25,290 nt of DNA from an uncultured Clostridia bacterium. GTDB lineage: Bacteria; Bacillota; Clostridia; Oscillospirales; Oscillospiraceae. Under the pieces are notes generated by a model that was given only the letters and a program-made list of their open reading frames with translations, searched no databases and was not told the DNA's origin. The stretch covers positions 1 through 25,290 of the forward strand of contig CAMWSZ010000005.1 in the NCBI GenBank assembly GCA_947177005.1, in the 5' to 3' direction. This document shows, in pieces, positions 15,356 to 22,054 of the stretch. Both the position numbers and the translations under genes were made by a program. How positions within the stretch are numbered: the first letter of the stretch is position 1; each line of letters begins with the position of its first letter.

Positions 15356-16426
15356 TTATTCACCCTCTTCCCTCAATATTTCACGCACTTTTTCCAGAAA
15401 TACGTCCATTTGTTCCCGGGAACCTATGGTAACGCGGCAATAACCGGCTATTTCCGGCTTGTCCCAATGACGCACTAAAACGCCTTTGGCTTTCAGCCTC
15501 TGATAAATTTTTCCGCCCGGTACTTTCGGGCAGTGCGTGAAAATGAAATTCGCTTTACTGGGCAGAGTCTCAAAACCCAGTTTTTCCAGTTCCGCCACGG
15601 TATAAGCACGGTTTTCCTGTATAATTTTGCTGTTTTCCACATAGTAGTCGTTGCTGTCAATAGCTGCTGCTGCTGCGGCCAGGGTCAGACGGTTGATGTT
15701 ATAGGAATTTGTGGAGTATTTGATTTTGTCCAAATCCTCAATCAGAGCCTTACTGCCAATGGCATACCCAAGCCGTCCGCCCGCCATGGAACGAAATTTG
15801 GAGAAGGTCTGGCAAACCAGCAGATTCTCATATTCCGGCACCAGTCCGACACAGCTCTCCCCGCCGAAGTCAATATAAGCCTCGTCAACCGCAACCACGT
15901 TATCAGGATTGCTTTGCAGAATTTTTTCAATCTCCGCCACGCTGATCGTGCGGCCAGTGGGGGCGTTGGGGTTGGCAATCACTATGGTTTTATGGATGCC
16001 GCAGTAATCCCCGGGTTCCAGCCGGAACCCTTCCCGTAGCGGCACCTCCGTATAGGGCAGGCCGTACAGGCTGGCGTACACCGGATAAAAGCCGTAGCTG
16101 ATAGCCGGATACGCTACCGGACGGTTTTGGTCGCAAAAGGTCATAAAAATGAAGTTGAGCAGCTCGTCGGAACCGTTTGCCAGAAAAATATTTTCTGTTT
16201 TTACCCCGTACAGGGCGGCCAGTTTTTCGCGCAGGATCTTCCCTTCCGGGTCCGGATACAGATTCAAATGTTCCGCTTCGGCTCTGTTCAGCGCCGCAAG
16301 TACCGCCGGAGAGGGCGGAAACGGTGATTCATTCGTATTCAGCTTGACATAGCGCATATCCTGAGGCTGTTCACCGGGGACATATGCCTCCAGGTTTGCA
16401 AAACGCTCACTCATATATCTGCTCAT
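15356..16426 (-). CDS. hisC: Histidinol-phosphate aminotransferase
   Basis: A 356-residue PLP enzyme of aminotransferase fold I, normal length. The motifs are NTNESPFPPSP near the N-terminus, ANPNAPTG (151-158), VDEAYIDF (180-187) with the PLP-contacting D181, and TFSKFRSMAGGRLG with the PLP lysine K210. It transfers the amino group from glutamate to imidazole acetol phosphate. Its ATG shares one base with the hisD stop (TAATG), so translation is coupled. A PLP enzyme of other specificity is unlikely given the operon. Confidence 0.96.
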   Translation of the reverse strand: MSRYMSERFANLEAYVPGEQPQDMRYVKLNTNESPFPPSPAVLAALNRAEAEHLNLYPDPEGKILREKLAALYGVKTENIFLANGSDELLNFIFMTFCDQNRPVAYPAISYGFYPVYASLYGLPYTEVPLREGFRLEPGDYCGIHKTIVIANPNAPTGRTISVAEIEKILQSNPDNVVAVDEAYIDFGGESCVGLVPEYENLLVCQTFSKFRSMAGGRLGYAIGSKALIEDLDKIKYSTNSYNINRLTLAAAAAAIDSNDYYVENSKIIQENRAYTVAELEKLGFETLPSKANFIFTHCPKVPGGKIYQRLKAKGVLVRHWDKPEIAGYCRVTIGSREQMDVFLEKVREILREEGE

Positions 16427-17703
16427 TAATCCGCTTCCTTTCTGGACAGCACACTGCGGGCATGTCCTTCCAGTCCTTCCTGCCGCGCAAAAACCGCGAT
16501 CTTATCGCAGACCTCCGCCAAGGCCGGACCGGTATAATAAATAAACTGGGATTTTTTTATGAAGTCATCTACGGACAGCGGATTTGCATAACGGGCCGCG
16601 CCGCTGGTGGGCAGGGTGTGATTGGTGCCGGCAAAATAGTCGCCCAGGGCTTCCGGACAGTACCGGCCCATAAAAATGGAACCCGCATTTTTAACCAGCC
16701 CCAGATAATCAAAGGGATTGTCAACACACAGCTCCAGATGTTCCGGGGCCAAGGCGTTGGAGATCTCAATGGCTTCCGGAATCGTTTTCGCAATGATAAT
16801 TTTCCCGTTATTTTCAATAGAAGGCCGTGCGATTGCCTCCCGGGGCAGTTCCGGCAGCTGACGCTCTATTTCAGCGCTGACTTCCTCCGCTAGCGCTAAA
16901 GAATCCGTAACCAGCACCGCGCTTGCGTTCCGGTCGTGTTCGGCCTGACTGAGCAGGTCGGCGGCGATGTGGCGGGGATTACTGCCGTCATCAGCTACTA
17001 CGAGGATTTCGCTGGGACCGGCGATAATGTCGATGCCAACCAGCCCGAAAACCTGCCGTTTGGCCTCCGCTACAAAGGCGTTGCCGGGTCCAACGATTTT
17101 ATCAACTTTGGGAACCGTTTCCGTACCGTAGGCCAGCGCCGCAATGGCCTGCGCACCGCCGCACCGGAAAACCCGGTCCACTCCCGCCAGCTTTGCCGCT
17201 GCTAAAATAATGGGGTTGATATCCCCGTTACAGGTGGGCGGCGATACCATGATAATCTCCGGACACCCGGCGATTTTTGCCGGAATGCAGTTCATCAGCA
17301 CCGTAGACGGATACGCCGCTGTACCGCCGGGGATATATAGCGCAACACGCTGAATCGGGGTAATTTTTTGTCCCAGACAGCTCCCATTTTCCTTTTGCAG
17401 TACAAAATTATTCTGCACCTGACGGCTATGAAACGCCCGGATATTTTCCGCCGCTTCCTCTAACACAATACGCAGTTCACTGTCCAAAGCTTCCAGCGAC
17501 CTGTCCAGAACCGCTGCGGGAACCTCTAATTCATCCGGTTCGGCGTGGTCAAACTCCTTATTGCAGCGGCGCAGGGCGGCATCTCCATTTTGACGGACGT
17601 CCGCCAAAAGTGCGGCTACTGTCCCAGTCACATCGCGTTTATCCTCCGTCCGGGCCAAAATCTCGGTTAAGGATACCTCGTCCGCATTCAAAATTCGTAT
17701 CAT
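16426..17703 (-). CDS. hisD: Histidinol dehydrogenase
   Basis: A 425-residue, full-length enzyme that oxidises L-histidinol to histidine in two NAD-dependent steps, the last reactions of the pathway. Landmarks: YIPGGTAAYPSTVLM, the zinc ligands Q253 and H256 in SQAEHD, the catalytic pair E321/H322 in PEHLEL, D355 in LGDYFAGTNHTLPTSG, and IAGPSEILVVAD. It lies 12 bases downstream of hisG, and its stop overlaps hisC. No key residue is missing. Confidence 0.97.
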   Translation of the reverse strand: MIRILNADEVSLTEILARTEDKRDVTGTVAALLADVRQNGDAALRRCNKEFDHAEPDELEVPAAVLDRSLEALDSELRIVLEEAAENIRAFHSRQVQNNFVLQKENGSCLGQKITPIQRVALYIPGGTAAYPSTVLMNCIPAKIAGCPEIIMVSPPTCNGDINPIILAAAKLAGVDRVFRCGGAQAIAALAYGTETVPKVDKIVGPGNAFVAEAKRQVFGLVGIDIIAGPSEILVVADDGSNPRHIAADLLSQAEHDRNASAVLVTDSLALAEEVSAEIERQLPELPREAIARPSIENNGKIIIAKTIPEAIEISNALAPEHLELCVDNPFDYLGLVKNAGSIFMGRYCPEALGDYFAGTNHTLPTSGAARYANPLSVDDFIKKSQFIYYTGPALAEVCDKIAVFARQEGLEGHARSVLSRKEAD

Positions 17704-17715
17704 GGCGTATACCTC

Positions 17716-18330
17716 TTATCGCACTTTCTCGCAGAGCCGGACAATCTCATCGTGCTTAAACTTATAGCTGACCTTATTCGCAATCAGACGGGCGCTAATG
17801 GGGAGAATCGTTTCCCGCGGCTCCAGATCGTTTTCCAGCAGTGTTTTGCCGGTCTCCACAATATCAACAATTACATCGCTGAGCCCTAAAATCGGCGCAA
17901 TTTCAATGGAACCGTTTAATTTAATGATATCAATCTCCCTGCTTAGGGTGCTGTAGTGCCGCGACGCTATATGCGGAAATTTTGTGGCGACGCGGAGGGT
18001 GCGGTCCAGATTGTCCCGAAAATCCTTTTTTGCCGCTACGCACATCAAACATTTGCCCAGACCCAGATCCGCCAGCTCGTAGACGTCCGGACTGTATTCC
18101 AGCAGGATGTCCCGGCCGGCCACGCCGATATCCGCCGCGCCGCGCTCTACATAAATCGCCACATCCGACGGCTTTACCCAGAAATACCGTACACCTGCCG
18201 TGAGATTCTCAAAAATGAGCTTCCGGTTCTCCTCCTCAATGGACGGGCAGGGATACCCGGCCTTTTTGAAGCGGGCGTAAACCTTCTCCCCCAAACGGCC
18301 TTTCGGCAGCGCAATATTAATTATTTCCAT
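17716..18330 (-). CDS. hisG: ATP phosphoribosyltransferase, short form catalytic subunit
   Basis: A 204-residue short-form HisG, starting EIINIALPKGRLGEK and with ERGAADIGVAGRD and SDVIVDIVETGKTL for PRPP and ATP binding. It lacks the C-terminal regulatory domain of the roughly 290-residue long form, so it needs HisZ for activity and histidine feedback. It catalyses the first committed step, ATP + PRPP to phosphoribosyl-ATP. Its ATG shares one base with the hisZ stop (TAATG), which fits obligatory stoichiometric production of the pair. Confidence 0.96.
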   Translation of the reverse strand: MEIINIALPKGRLGEKVYARFKKAGYPCPSIEEENRKLIFENLTAGVRYFWVKPSDVAIYVERGAADIGVAGRDILLEYSPDVYELADLGLGKCLMCVAAKKDFRDNLDRTLRVATKFPHIASRHYSTLSREIDIIKLNGSIEIAPILGLSDVIVDIVETGKTLLENDLEPRETILPISARLIANKVSYKFKHDEIVRLCEKVR

Positions 18331-19415
18331 TACTGCGCGTCCCCCTTAAAATGAATCATCTCTCTATACCGCAGGTTTTGCGGAATACTCCGGTCAGTCC
18401 GTACCGTTTTATTCTGCGCCGCCAGACGTTCCGCCTCCCGGTTCACTGCGGCGGGATCGTCCTGCGCACTGTAAAGCAGCAGGACGTCAACGTCATATTC
18501 CGTATCTTTGTCCAAACGCTCCAGCTGGTCCAGATACACCGCAAAGCCTATTGCGCCGCCCTGCTTGCCCATGCGGCGCAGCAGATTGTCATAACGGCCC
18601 CCAGCTAAAACGCCGCTGGGCAGACCGGGAAGATAGCCGCGGAAAATTACGCCGGTGTAATAGTTCATGTCGTTGACAATTGAGAAGTCCAGCCGCAGGT
18701 TCCGCGACAGCCCCTTTTCCTTCAGCAGCGAACAGAGGCTTTCCAGCTCCTCCAATGCGGGCCGTACAGCCGGTCCCAGCTCCTTCAACTGCGGCAGTAC
18801 GGTTTCGGGGGCACCGTAGAGCAGCGCGAGACGGCACAGCGTTTCCGCCAGATCATGGCAGATTCCCGCCTGCGCACAGACTGTTCGAATGGCAGGCGCG
18901 TTTTTGCGGCCCATTTCCAAGAGCAGTTCCCGGCGGATACGCTCCTCCTGCCCCTCCAGCAGTCCGGAGACAACGCCCATATGTCCCAGATCCAGCAGAT
19001 ACTCGCCGTTGTTGAGCAGTGCCAGGCTTTCGGCGGCCAGCGACAGCACTTCACTGAGCGCACAGAGATCCAGATTGCCAGTACACTCCAGTCCTGTTTG
19101 CATGATCTCACGGTAGCCCATCGCGGCGGGGGATGTGCGGTAGACATTTTCGTGGTAGTAGACCTTTTGCAGCGCACCGCCCGCGGGAGGCGCGTTCTTT
19201 ACAATTGATAAGGTGACATCCGGCTTGAGAGCCATTAACTGACCATTTGTGTCGGTAAAGGTAATGATGTTTTCACTGACCAGAAAACTCTTGTTGCGGA
19301 CATACAAATCATATGCCTCAAATTTGCTCATGCGGTAGGGCTGATAGCCGTGACGGTGGTACAAGTCCCGGAGCGCCAGTCCAAAACGCTCGTCGGGACG
19401 AAGAATCTGATTCAT
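18330..19415 (-). CDS. hisZ: ATP phosphoribosyltransferase regulatory subunit
   Basis: A 361-residue protein related to histidyl-tRNA synthetase. It has class II synthetase-like stretches: FTDTNGQLMALKPDVTLSI, YYHENVYR, MQTGLECTG and LAGGRYDNLL. It lacks a complete C-terminal anticodon-binding domain, ending instead with a short alpha/beta segment. This fits HisZ, which binds histidine and pairs with short HisG, rather than HisS. GGGAGG lies ahead of ATG 19415. It follows the unrecognised gene at 19444-20199 after 28 bases and overlaps hisG by one base. Confidence 0.94.
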   Translation of the reverse strand: MNQILRPDERFGLALRDLYHRHGYQPYRMSKFEAYDLYVRNKSFLVSENIITFTDTNGQLMALKPDVTLSIVKNAPPAGGALQKVYYHENVYRTSPAAMGYREIMQTGLECTGNLDLCALSEVLSLAAESLALLNNGEYLLDLGHMGVVSGLLEGQEERIRRELLLEMGRKNAPAIRTVCAQAGICHDLAETLCRLALLYGAPETVLPQLKELGPAVRPALEELESLCSLLKEKGLSRNLRLDFSIVNDMNYYTGVIFRGYLPGLPSGVLAGGRYDNLLRRMGKQGGAIGFAVYLDQLERLDKDTEYDVDVLLLYSAQDDPAAVNREAERLAAQNKTVRTDRSIPQNLRYREMIHFKGDAQ

Positions 19416-19443
19416 TACGCTGCGTTCCTCCCAAAAATTTCGG

Positions 19444-20199
19444 TTAATACTCTTTCATAAACCGGTTGTGCCAGGTCCAATAGGGTTCGCGCCTGCCGCA
19501 TTTCGGGCAGACGCCCGTTCCGTAGACATACGGCAGCACCGGACGGAGTTCCTTATCATCCGTCAAACTTAACAGCCCGGACAGCCAAACCGGTTCACTG
19601 TCCAGAGACCTTCCGTCCCAGCGGGCTATGGAGACTGGTTCCAAACAAACCGGATGTTCGGACAGGGGAAGTTCCTCGTCGTTCCAGCCGCAGGCGCAGG
19701 CCGCATGACCGGACTCCCAGCAGTAGGCGGAAAGCAAGTACAGGCCGTAGGCATGGGAGCGGCTGCCCATAATGCTCAGGGCGGAAAGGGAAAATTCCTG
19801 ACACAGTTCCGGGTCAGATTTTAACTGTACGGCGGTTTCGGGGTTTGCAAGCAGAAGCCTGATCTCGTGACGCAGTCCTGTAATGCCTTCCTGAAATTCC
19901 AAACAGGCATCCGAATCCGGGGACAGCGGCCACTCCGCTTCAGCCGCTATGGCCGGTCCGGTTTTAGCGATCAGATAAATTTCATCCGGCAGGGTCAGCG
20001 TGGGGCACAGCGCCACCAAATGGGGCAGGACATAGGCAGTTGCGGAATACCAACTGAGTTGGTGGCTTAAATCCTCTGTCAGTATGTCTACGTTTTCCCG
20101 AAAACTGCCGTCTTCTTCTATTAAATGCCGCAGCCATTTATCGGCGTCGTTTCCAGCAGCGCCAAGCGTTTTCCAAATGGGTGAGGTGAGGTCTAGCAT
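19444..20199 (-). CDS. Unrecognised protein at the head of the his operon
   Basis: A 251-residue protein that I do not recognise. It is mainly helical by eye. Residues about 38-67 hold L..DLSHQLSWYSATAYVLPHLVAL, a pattern I associate with HEAT-like helical proteins sometimes seen as immunity or scaffold proteins, but that link is weak. The C-terminal part has cysteines at 168/170 (CACGW) and 231/234 (CPKCGRREPYW) that look like a split zinc ribbon. There is no signal peptide or membrane segment. AAGGAGG lies just before the ATG, so it is well translated. It sits 28 bases before hisZ on the same strand with no terminator between, so cotranscription with the his genes is likely. No known histidine enzyme is missing, so it need not be part of the pathway. 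Confidence 0.78.
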   Translation of the reverse strand: MLDLTSPIWKTLGAAGNDADKWLRHLIEEDGSFRENVDILTEDLSHQLSWYSATAYVLPHLVALCPTLTLPDEIYLIAKTGPAIAAEAEWPLSPDSDACLEFQEGITGLRHEIRLLLANPETAVQLKSDPELCQEFSLSALSIMGSRSHAYGLYLLSAYCWESGHAACACGWNDEELPLSEHPVCLEPVSIARWDGRSLDSEPVWLSGLLSLTDDKELRPVLPYVYGTGVCPKCGRREPYWTWHNRFMKEY

Positions 20200-20252
20200 T
20201 GCGGTTCCTCCTTAGTGCGCCTGTAGCGACGCAAAACGATACGGGACAGACT

Positions 20253-20448
20253 CCGCCGGGAAGGCGGCCGGAGGCCGGGCCGGTTAAAGGACTGTCCGGC
20301 GAGGGGGTGGGACGGGTTGTTCCTGTTCCGACCAAGGCGTCAGGCCAGAACCCAATGGCGGCAAGCCCCCGTAAACCGGCGGGGGTTCTTAGGGGACTGC
20401 CAAGTCCCCTAAGCGGTTTTTGGTTACTTTTGGGCGTCCAAAAGTAAC
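20253..20448. repeat. Composite of adjacent hairpins (possible dispersed palindromic repeat)
   Basis: Three hairpins lie end to end. CCCCCG/CGGGGG is at 20366-20371 and 20380-20385. CTTAGGGGACT/AGTCCCCTAAG is at 20388-20398 and 20403-20413. GTTACTTTTGG/CCAAAAGTAAC is at 20423-20433 and 20438-20448. The last two have perfect 11-bp stems and 4-base loops. A GC-rich part with short inverted pieces (CCGCC/GGCGG, CCGG clusters) precedes them from about 20253. On the plus strand the middle stem is followed by CGGTTTTT, terminator-like. The right-hand hairpin reaches into yerC and provides its stop codon. Confidence 0.7.
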
Positions 20449-20786
20449 GAGCCGGGCGATACCCCGGCCGGAAGGGCTGTTTCAGCGCCCCCGGCGTTTG
20501 CGGCGAGACGGTCAAGAATCTTCTGATACCCGCCCTCTCCGTAGACAAAGCACCGGTTGACACGGCTAATGGTAGCGCTGCTGGCGCCGGTGGTCCCGGC
20601 GATGCGGCTGTAGACCTGTCCTTCCCGGAGAAGGCTCGCCACCAGCAGCCGCTGGGAACAGTCCTGAATTTCCTTTCCGGTCATGAGATCCGTCAGGAAA
20701 GCCCTGCATTCGGCCTCCGTTTCCAGAGCCAACAGCGCCTGGATCAGCAGTTTTGCACCCTCTGTCTCAAAGAACCCCACATCCAT
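20424..20786 (-). CDS. YerC/YecD family TrpR-related regulator (candidate HisR)
   Basis: A 120-residue TrpR-superfamily DNA-binding protein. Residues about 10-95 match the YerC family: ETEAECRAFLTDLMTGKEI, QRLLVASLLREGQVYSRIA, then the helix-turn-helix GASSATISRVNRCFVYGEGGY. Typical members are about 95-105 residues; the extra tail ends PGSLLLDAQK, and its last residues and stop are encoded by a hairpin of the adjacent repeat. TrpR-like proteins of this type have been predicted to regulate histidine genes in Firmicutes under the name HisR, and position at the head of this his operon agrees. AAGGGGG precedes the ATG. A minus-strand promoter with two similar 11-mers (20804-20814, 20820-20830) lies directly upstream, suggesting autoregulation. 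The regulator class is firm; the histidine link is inference. Confidence 0.87.
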   Translation of the reverse strand: MDVGFFETEGAKLLIQALLALETEAECRAFLTDLMTGKEIQDCSQRLLVASLLREGQVYSRIAGTTGASSATISRVNRCFVYGEGGYQKILDRLAANAGGAETALPAGVSPGSLLLDAQK

Positions 20787-20803
20787 GCCCCCTTGTTACT
20801 TTT

Positions 20804-20830
20804 GCACTTTAGCAGGGTATCACGTTAGTA
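20804..20830 (-). promoter_or_regulatory. Tandem 11-mers on the yerC promoter (candidate YerC/HisR operator)
   Basis: On the plus strand GCACTTTAGCA (20804-20814) and TCACGTTAGTA (20820-20830) match at 8 of 11 positions and start 16 bases apart. On the minus strand they read TGCTAAAGTGC and TACTAACGTGA. The CTAA core recalls the CTAG core of TrpR operators. One copy lies in the promoter spacer, the other covers the -10 edge and start-site region. Confidence 0.45.
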
Positions 20831-20842
20831 CAAAAAAGTCAA
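20814..20842 (-). promoter_or_regulatory. Promoter for the yerC-type gene and probably the his operon
   Basis: On the minus strand TTGACT (20842-20837), a 17-base spacer and an extended -10 TGATACCCT (hexamer TACCCT, 20819-20814). The hexamer is weak but the TGn extension and good -35 support it. No better promoter was seen before hisZ. Confidence 0.5.
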
Positions 20843-20900
20843 CAGCCCCCGAACGGGCAACCTGCCTGATATTTTCCAGAAAAGGGCAAAAATTTCTTGG

Positions 20901-20916
20901 CATTTTGTACAAAATG
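20901..20916. promoter_or_regulatory. 16-bp perfect palindrome, candidate operator
   Basis: CATTTTGTACAAAATG is a perfect, gapless palindrome midway between the two divergent promoters. This is a typical dimer-binding site shape. Its half GTACAAAA recurs at 20828-20835, overlapping the yerC repeat. Confidence 0.55.
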
Positions 20917-20980
20917 AAAGAAACTTCTCCGTGAAAAAGGGAAAATTTTCTGGAGTTTCCGTCAAATTCAACAGAAATTC

Positions 20981-21010
20981 TGGACAAGAGACCGTATATT
21001 CATGTATAAT
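20981..21010 (+). promoter_or_regulatory. Promoter for the AraC-family gene
   Basis: TGGACA (20981-20986), an 18-base spacer and TATAAT (21005-21010). A TTCTGGA heptamer (20978-20984) overlaps the -35 box. Confidence 0.6.
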
Positions 21011-21019
21011 AAACTCAAA

Positions 21020-21064
21020 CGGGAAGCGCCCCTTACGGCTTCCCGCTGCCCGCAGCCCGGGCAG
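21020..21064 (+). repeat. Two adjacent hairpins in the araC leader
   Basis: CGGGAAGC/GCTTCCCG (21020-21027, 21038-21045) is directly followed by CTGCCC/GGGCAG (21046-21051, 21059-21064). They lie between the promoter and the AGGAGG site. No T run follows, so they are leader structures rather than a terminator. Confidence 0.5.
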
Positions 21065-21093
21065 GCAATCTGAGAGGAGGAGGGGAGCTGTCA

Positions 21094-21972
21094 ATGAAAG
21101 AACAACAGAGCTACAAACACTCCATGAAGCTGGAACGCCGGACGGCATCACTCTATGTCCAGAATACGGGCTGTCAACAGTGCCCCCCATGCTATGGCTG
21201 GGGCCCTGGCGTGCGCAACCATTTCCTGCTGCACCATGTCCTAAGCGGCAAGGGGGTCTACCTGTGCCGCGACGAACGGTATGAGCTGAACGCAGGAGAT
21301 ACCTTCCTGGTCTACCCCAACACCACCATCCACTACTGCGCCGACAGCCAAGAGCCGTGGGAGTATATCTGGGTGGGGTTCAGCGGCATGGACGCCGCCG
21401 CCTGCGTGGCCAGAACCGATTTTTCCCCCGATGCCCCCGTCCTCCGCGGACGGGACAGCGGGGAGATCCGAAAACTGCTGGAGGACATCTTTCAGAGCTT
21501 CGGAACGACGGCCTGGGAAAATTTGGAAATGACGGCACGGCTTTACAGCTTTCTGTCCTTCCTGACACGAACCGCACAGCGGGCTCAGGAGGACAGAGAA
21601 GGCGTCCCAGACTGCGCGCAGATGGCGGCGGAATACATCATCAACCACTATGAGGAGCCAATCACCGTGGAGGGATTGGCTGCGTATACCGCCGTCAGCC
21701 ACAGCAGCCTGTACCGGCGGTTCGTGCGGCGGTTCCAGGTCTCGCCGAAACGGTTTTTGCTGGAGTACCGCATCGAACGGGCCTGCACACTGCTGTCCAC
21801 CACAAACTGTTCCATTCAAGAGGTCGCAACCAGCGTGGGGTTTGAAGACCCCTTCTATTTTTCCCGCGCCTTCAAGGACGTCAAGGGGCTCTCGCCCCGG
21901 CAGTACGCCTATCAGGTCCGGGCCGGGAGGGAACCCCCCGCGGTGACGAAAAACCAGCAAAATATGGATTAA
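21094..21972 (+). CDS. AraC-family transcriptional regulator, probable galactose regulator
   Basis: A 292-residue protein. Residues about 45-165 form a cupin-like ligand-binding domain (HHVLSGKGVYLCRDERYELNAGD is the sugar-pocket type fold with GDTFLVYPN). Residues about 185-275 are the double helix-turn-helix: TVEGLAAYTAVSHSSLYRRF, then IQEVATSVGFEDPFYFSRAFKDVKGLSPRQY. The domain order is that of sugar-responsive activators such as AraC and MelR. A rich AGGAGGAGGGG precedes the ATG. Galactokinase and uridylyltransferase genes follow directly on the same strand, with an inverted repeat over the junction (21964-21980), so it probably senses galactose or a related sugar and activates galKT. The ligand is inferred from context only. 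Confidence 0.9.
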   Translation: MKEQQSYKHSMKLERRTASLYVQNTGCQQCPPCYGWGPGVRNHFLLHHVLSGKGVYLCRDERYELNAGDTFLVYPNTTIHYCADSQEPWEYIWVGFSGMDAAACVARTDFSPDAPVLRGRDSGEIRKLLEDIFQSFGTTAWENLEMTARLYSFLSFLTRTAQRAQEDREGVPDCAQMAAEYIINHYEEPITVEGLAAYTAVSHSSLYRRFVRRFQVSPKRFLLEYRIERACTLLSTTNCSIQEVATSVGFEDPFYFSRAFKDVKGLSPRQYAYQVRAGREPPAVTKNQQNMD

Positions 21973-22008
21973 AAATCCATGTTCAAACGGCCCGTAAAAA
22001 TCTATAAT
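21964..22008 (+). promoter_or_regulatory. galK promoter with an inverted repeat at the -35 edge
   Basis: TATAAT (22003-22008) lacks a good -35: TGTTCA (21980-21985) is 17 bases upstream. ATGGATT (21964-21970) and AATCCAT (21974-21980), a perfect inverted repeat with a 3-base centre, abuts it and overlaps the araC stop codon. This is the geometry of a promoter activated by a protein bound next to RNA polymerase. Confidence 0.5.
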
Positions 22009-22054
22009 CAGGGTCACAAAGCATTCAAAATAAAAGGATTTTTCAGGAGGCATT

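Larger units (their letters stand above)
20787..21093. other. Divergent regulatory region between yerC-type gene and araC-type gene
   Basis: These 307 bases hold no gene. From left to right they contain the yerC promoter with two direct repeats, an inverted TTCTGGA copy (20875-20881), a 16-bp palindrome (20901-20916), two direct TTCTGGA copies (20948-20954, 20978-20984), the araC promoter (20981-21010) and two leader hairpins (21020-21064). Confidence 0.75.

Noticed and set aside
20200..20220. A third copy of the yerC-type operator before the 19444-20199 gene (ACTAAGG on the minus strand)
   Set aside because: Only a short core matches and it is explained by the AAGGAGG ribosome site.
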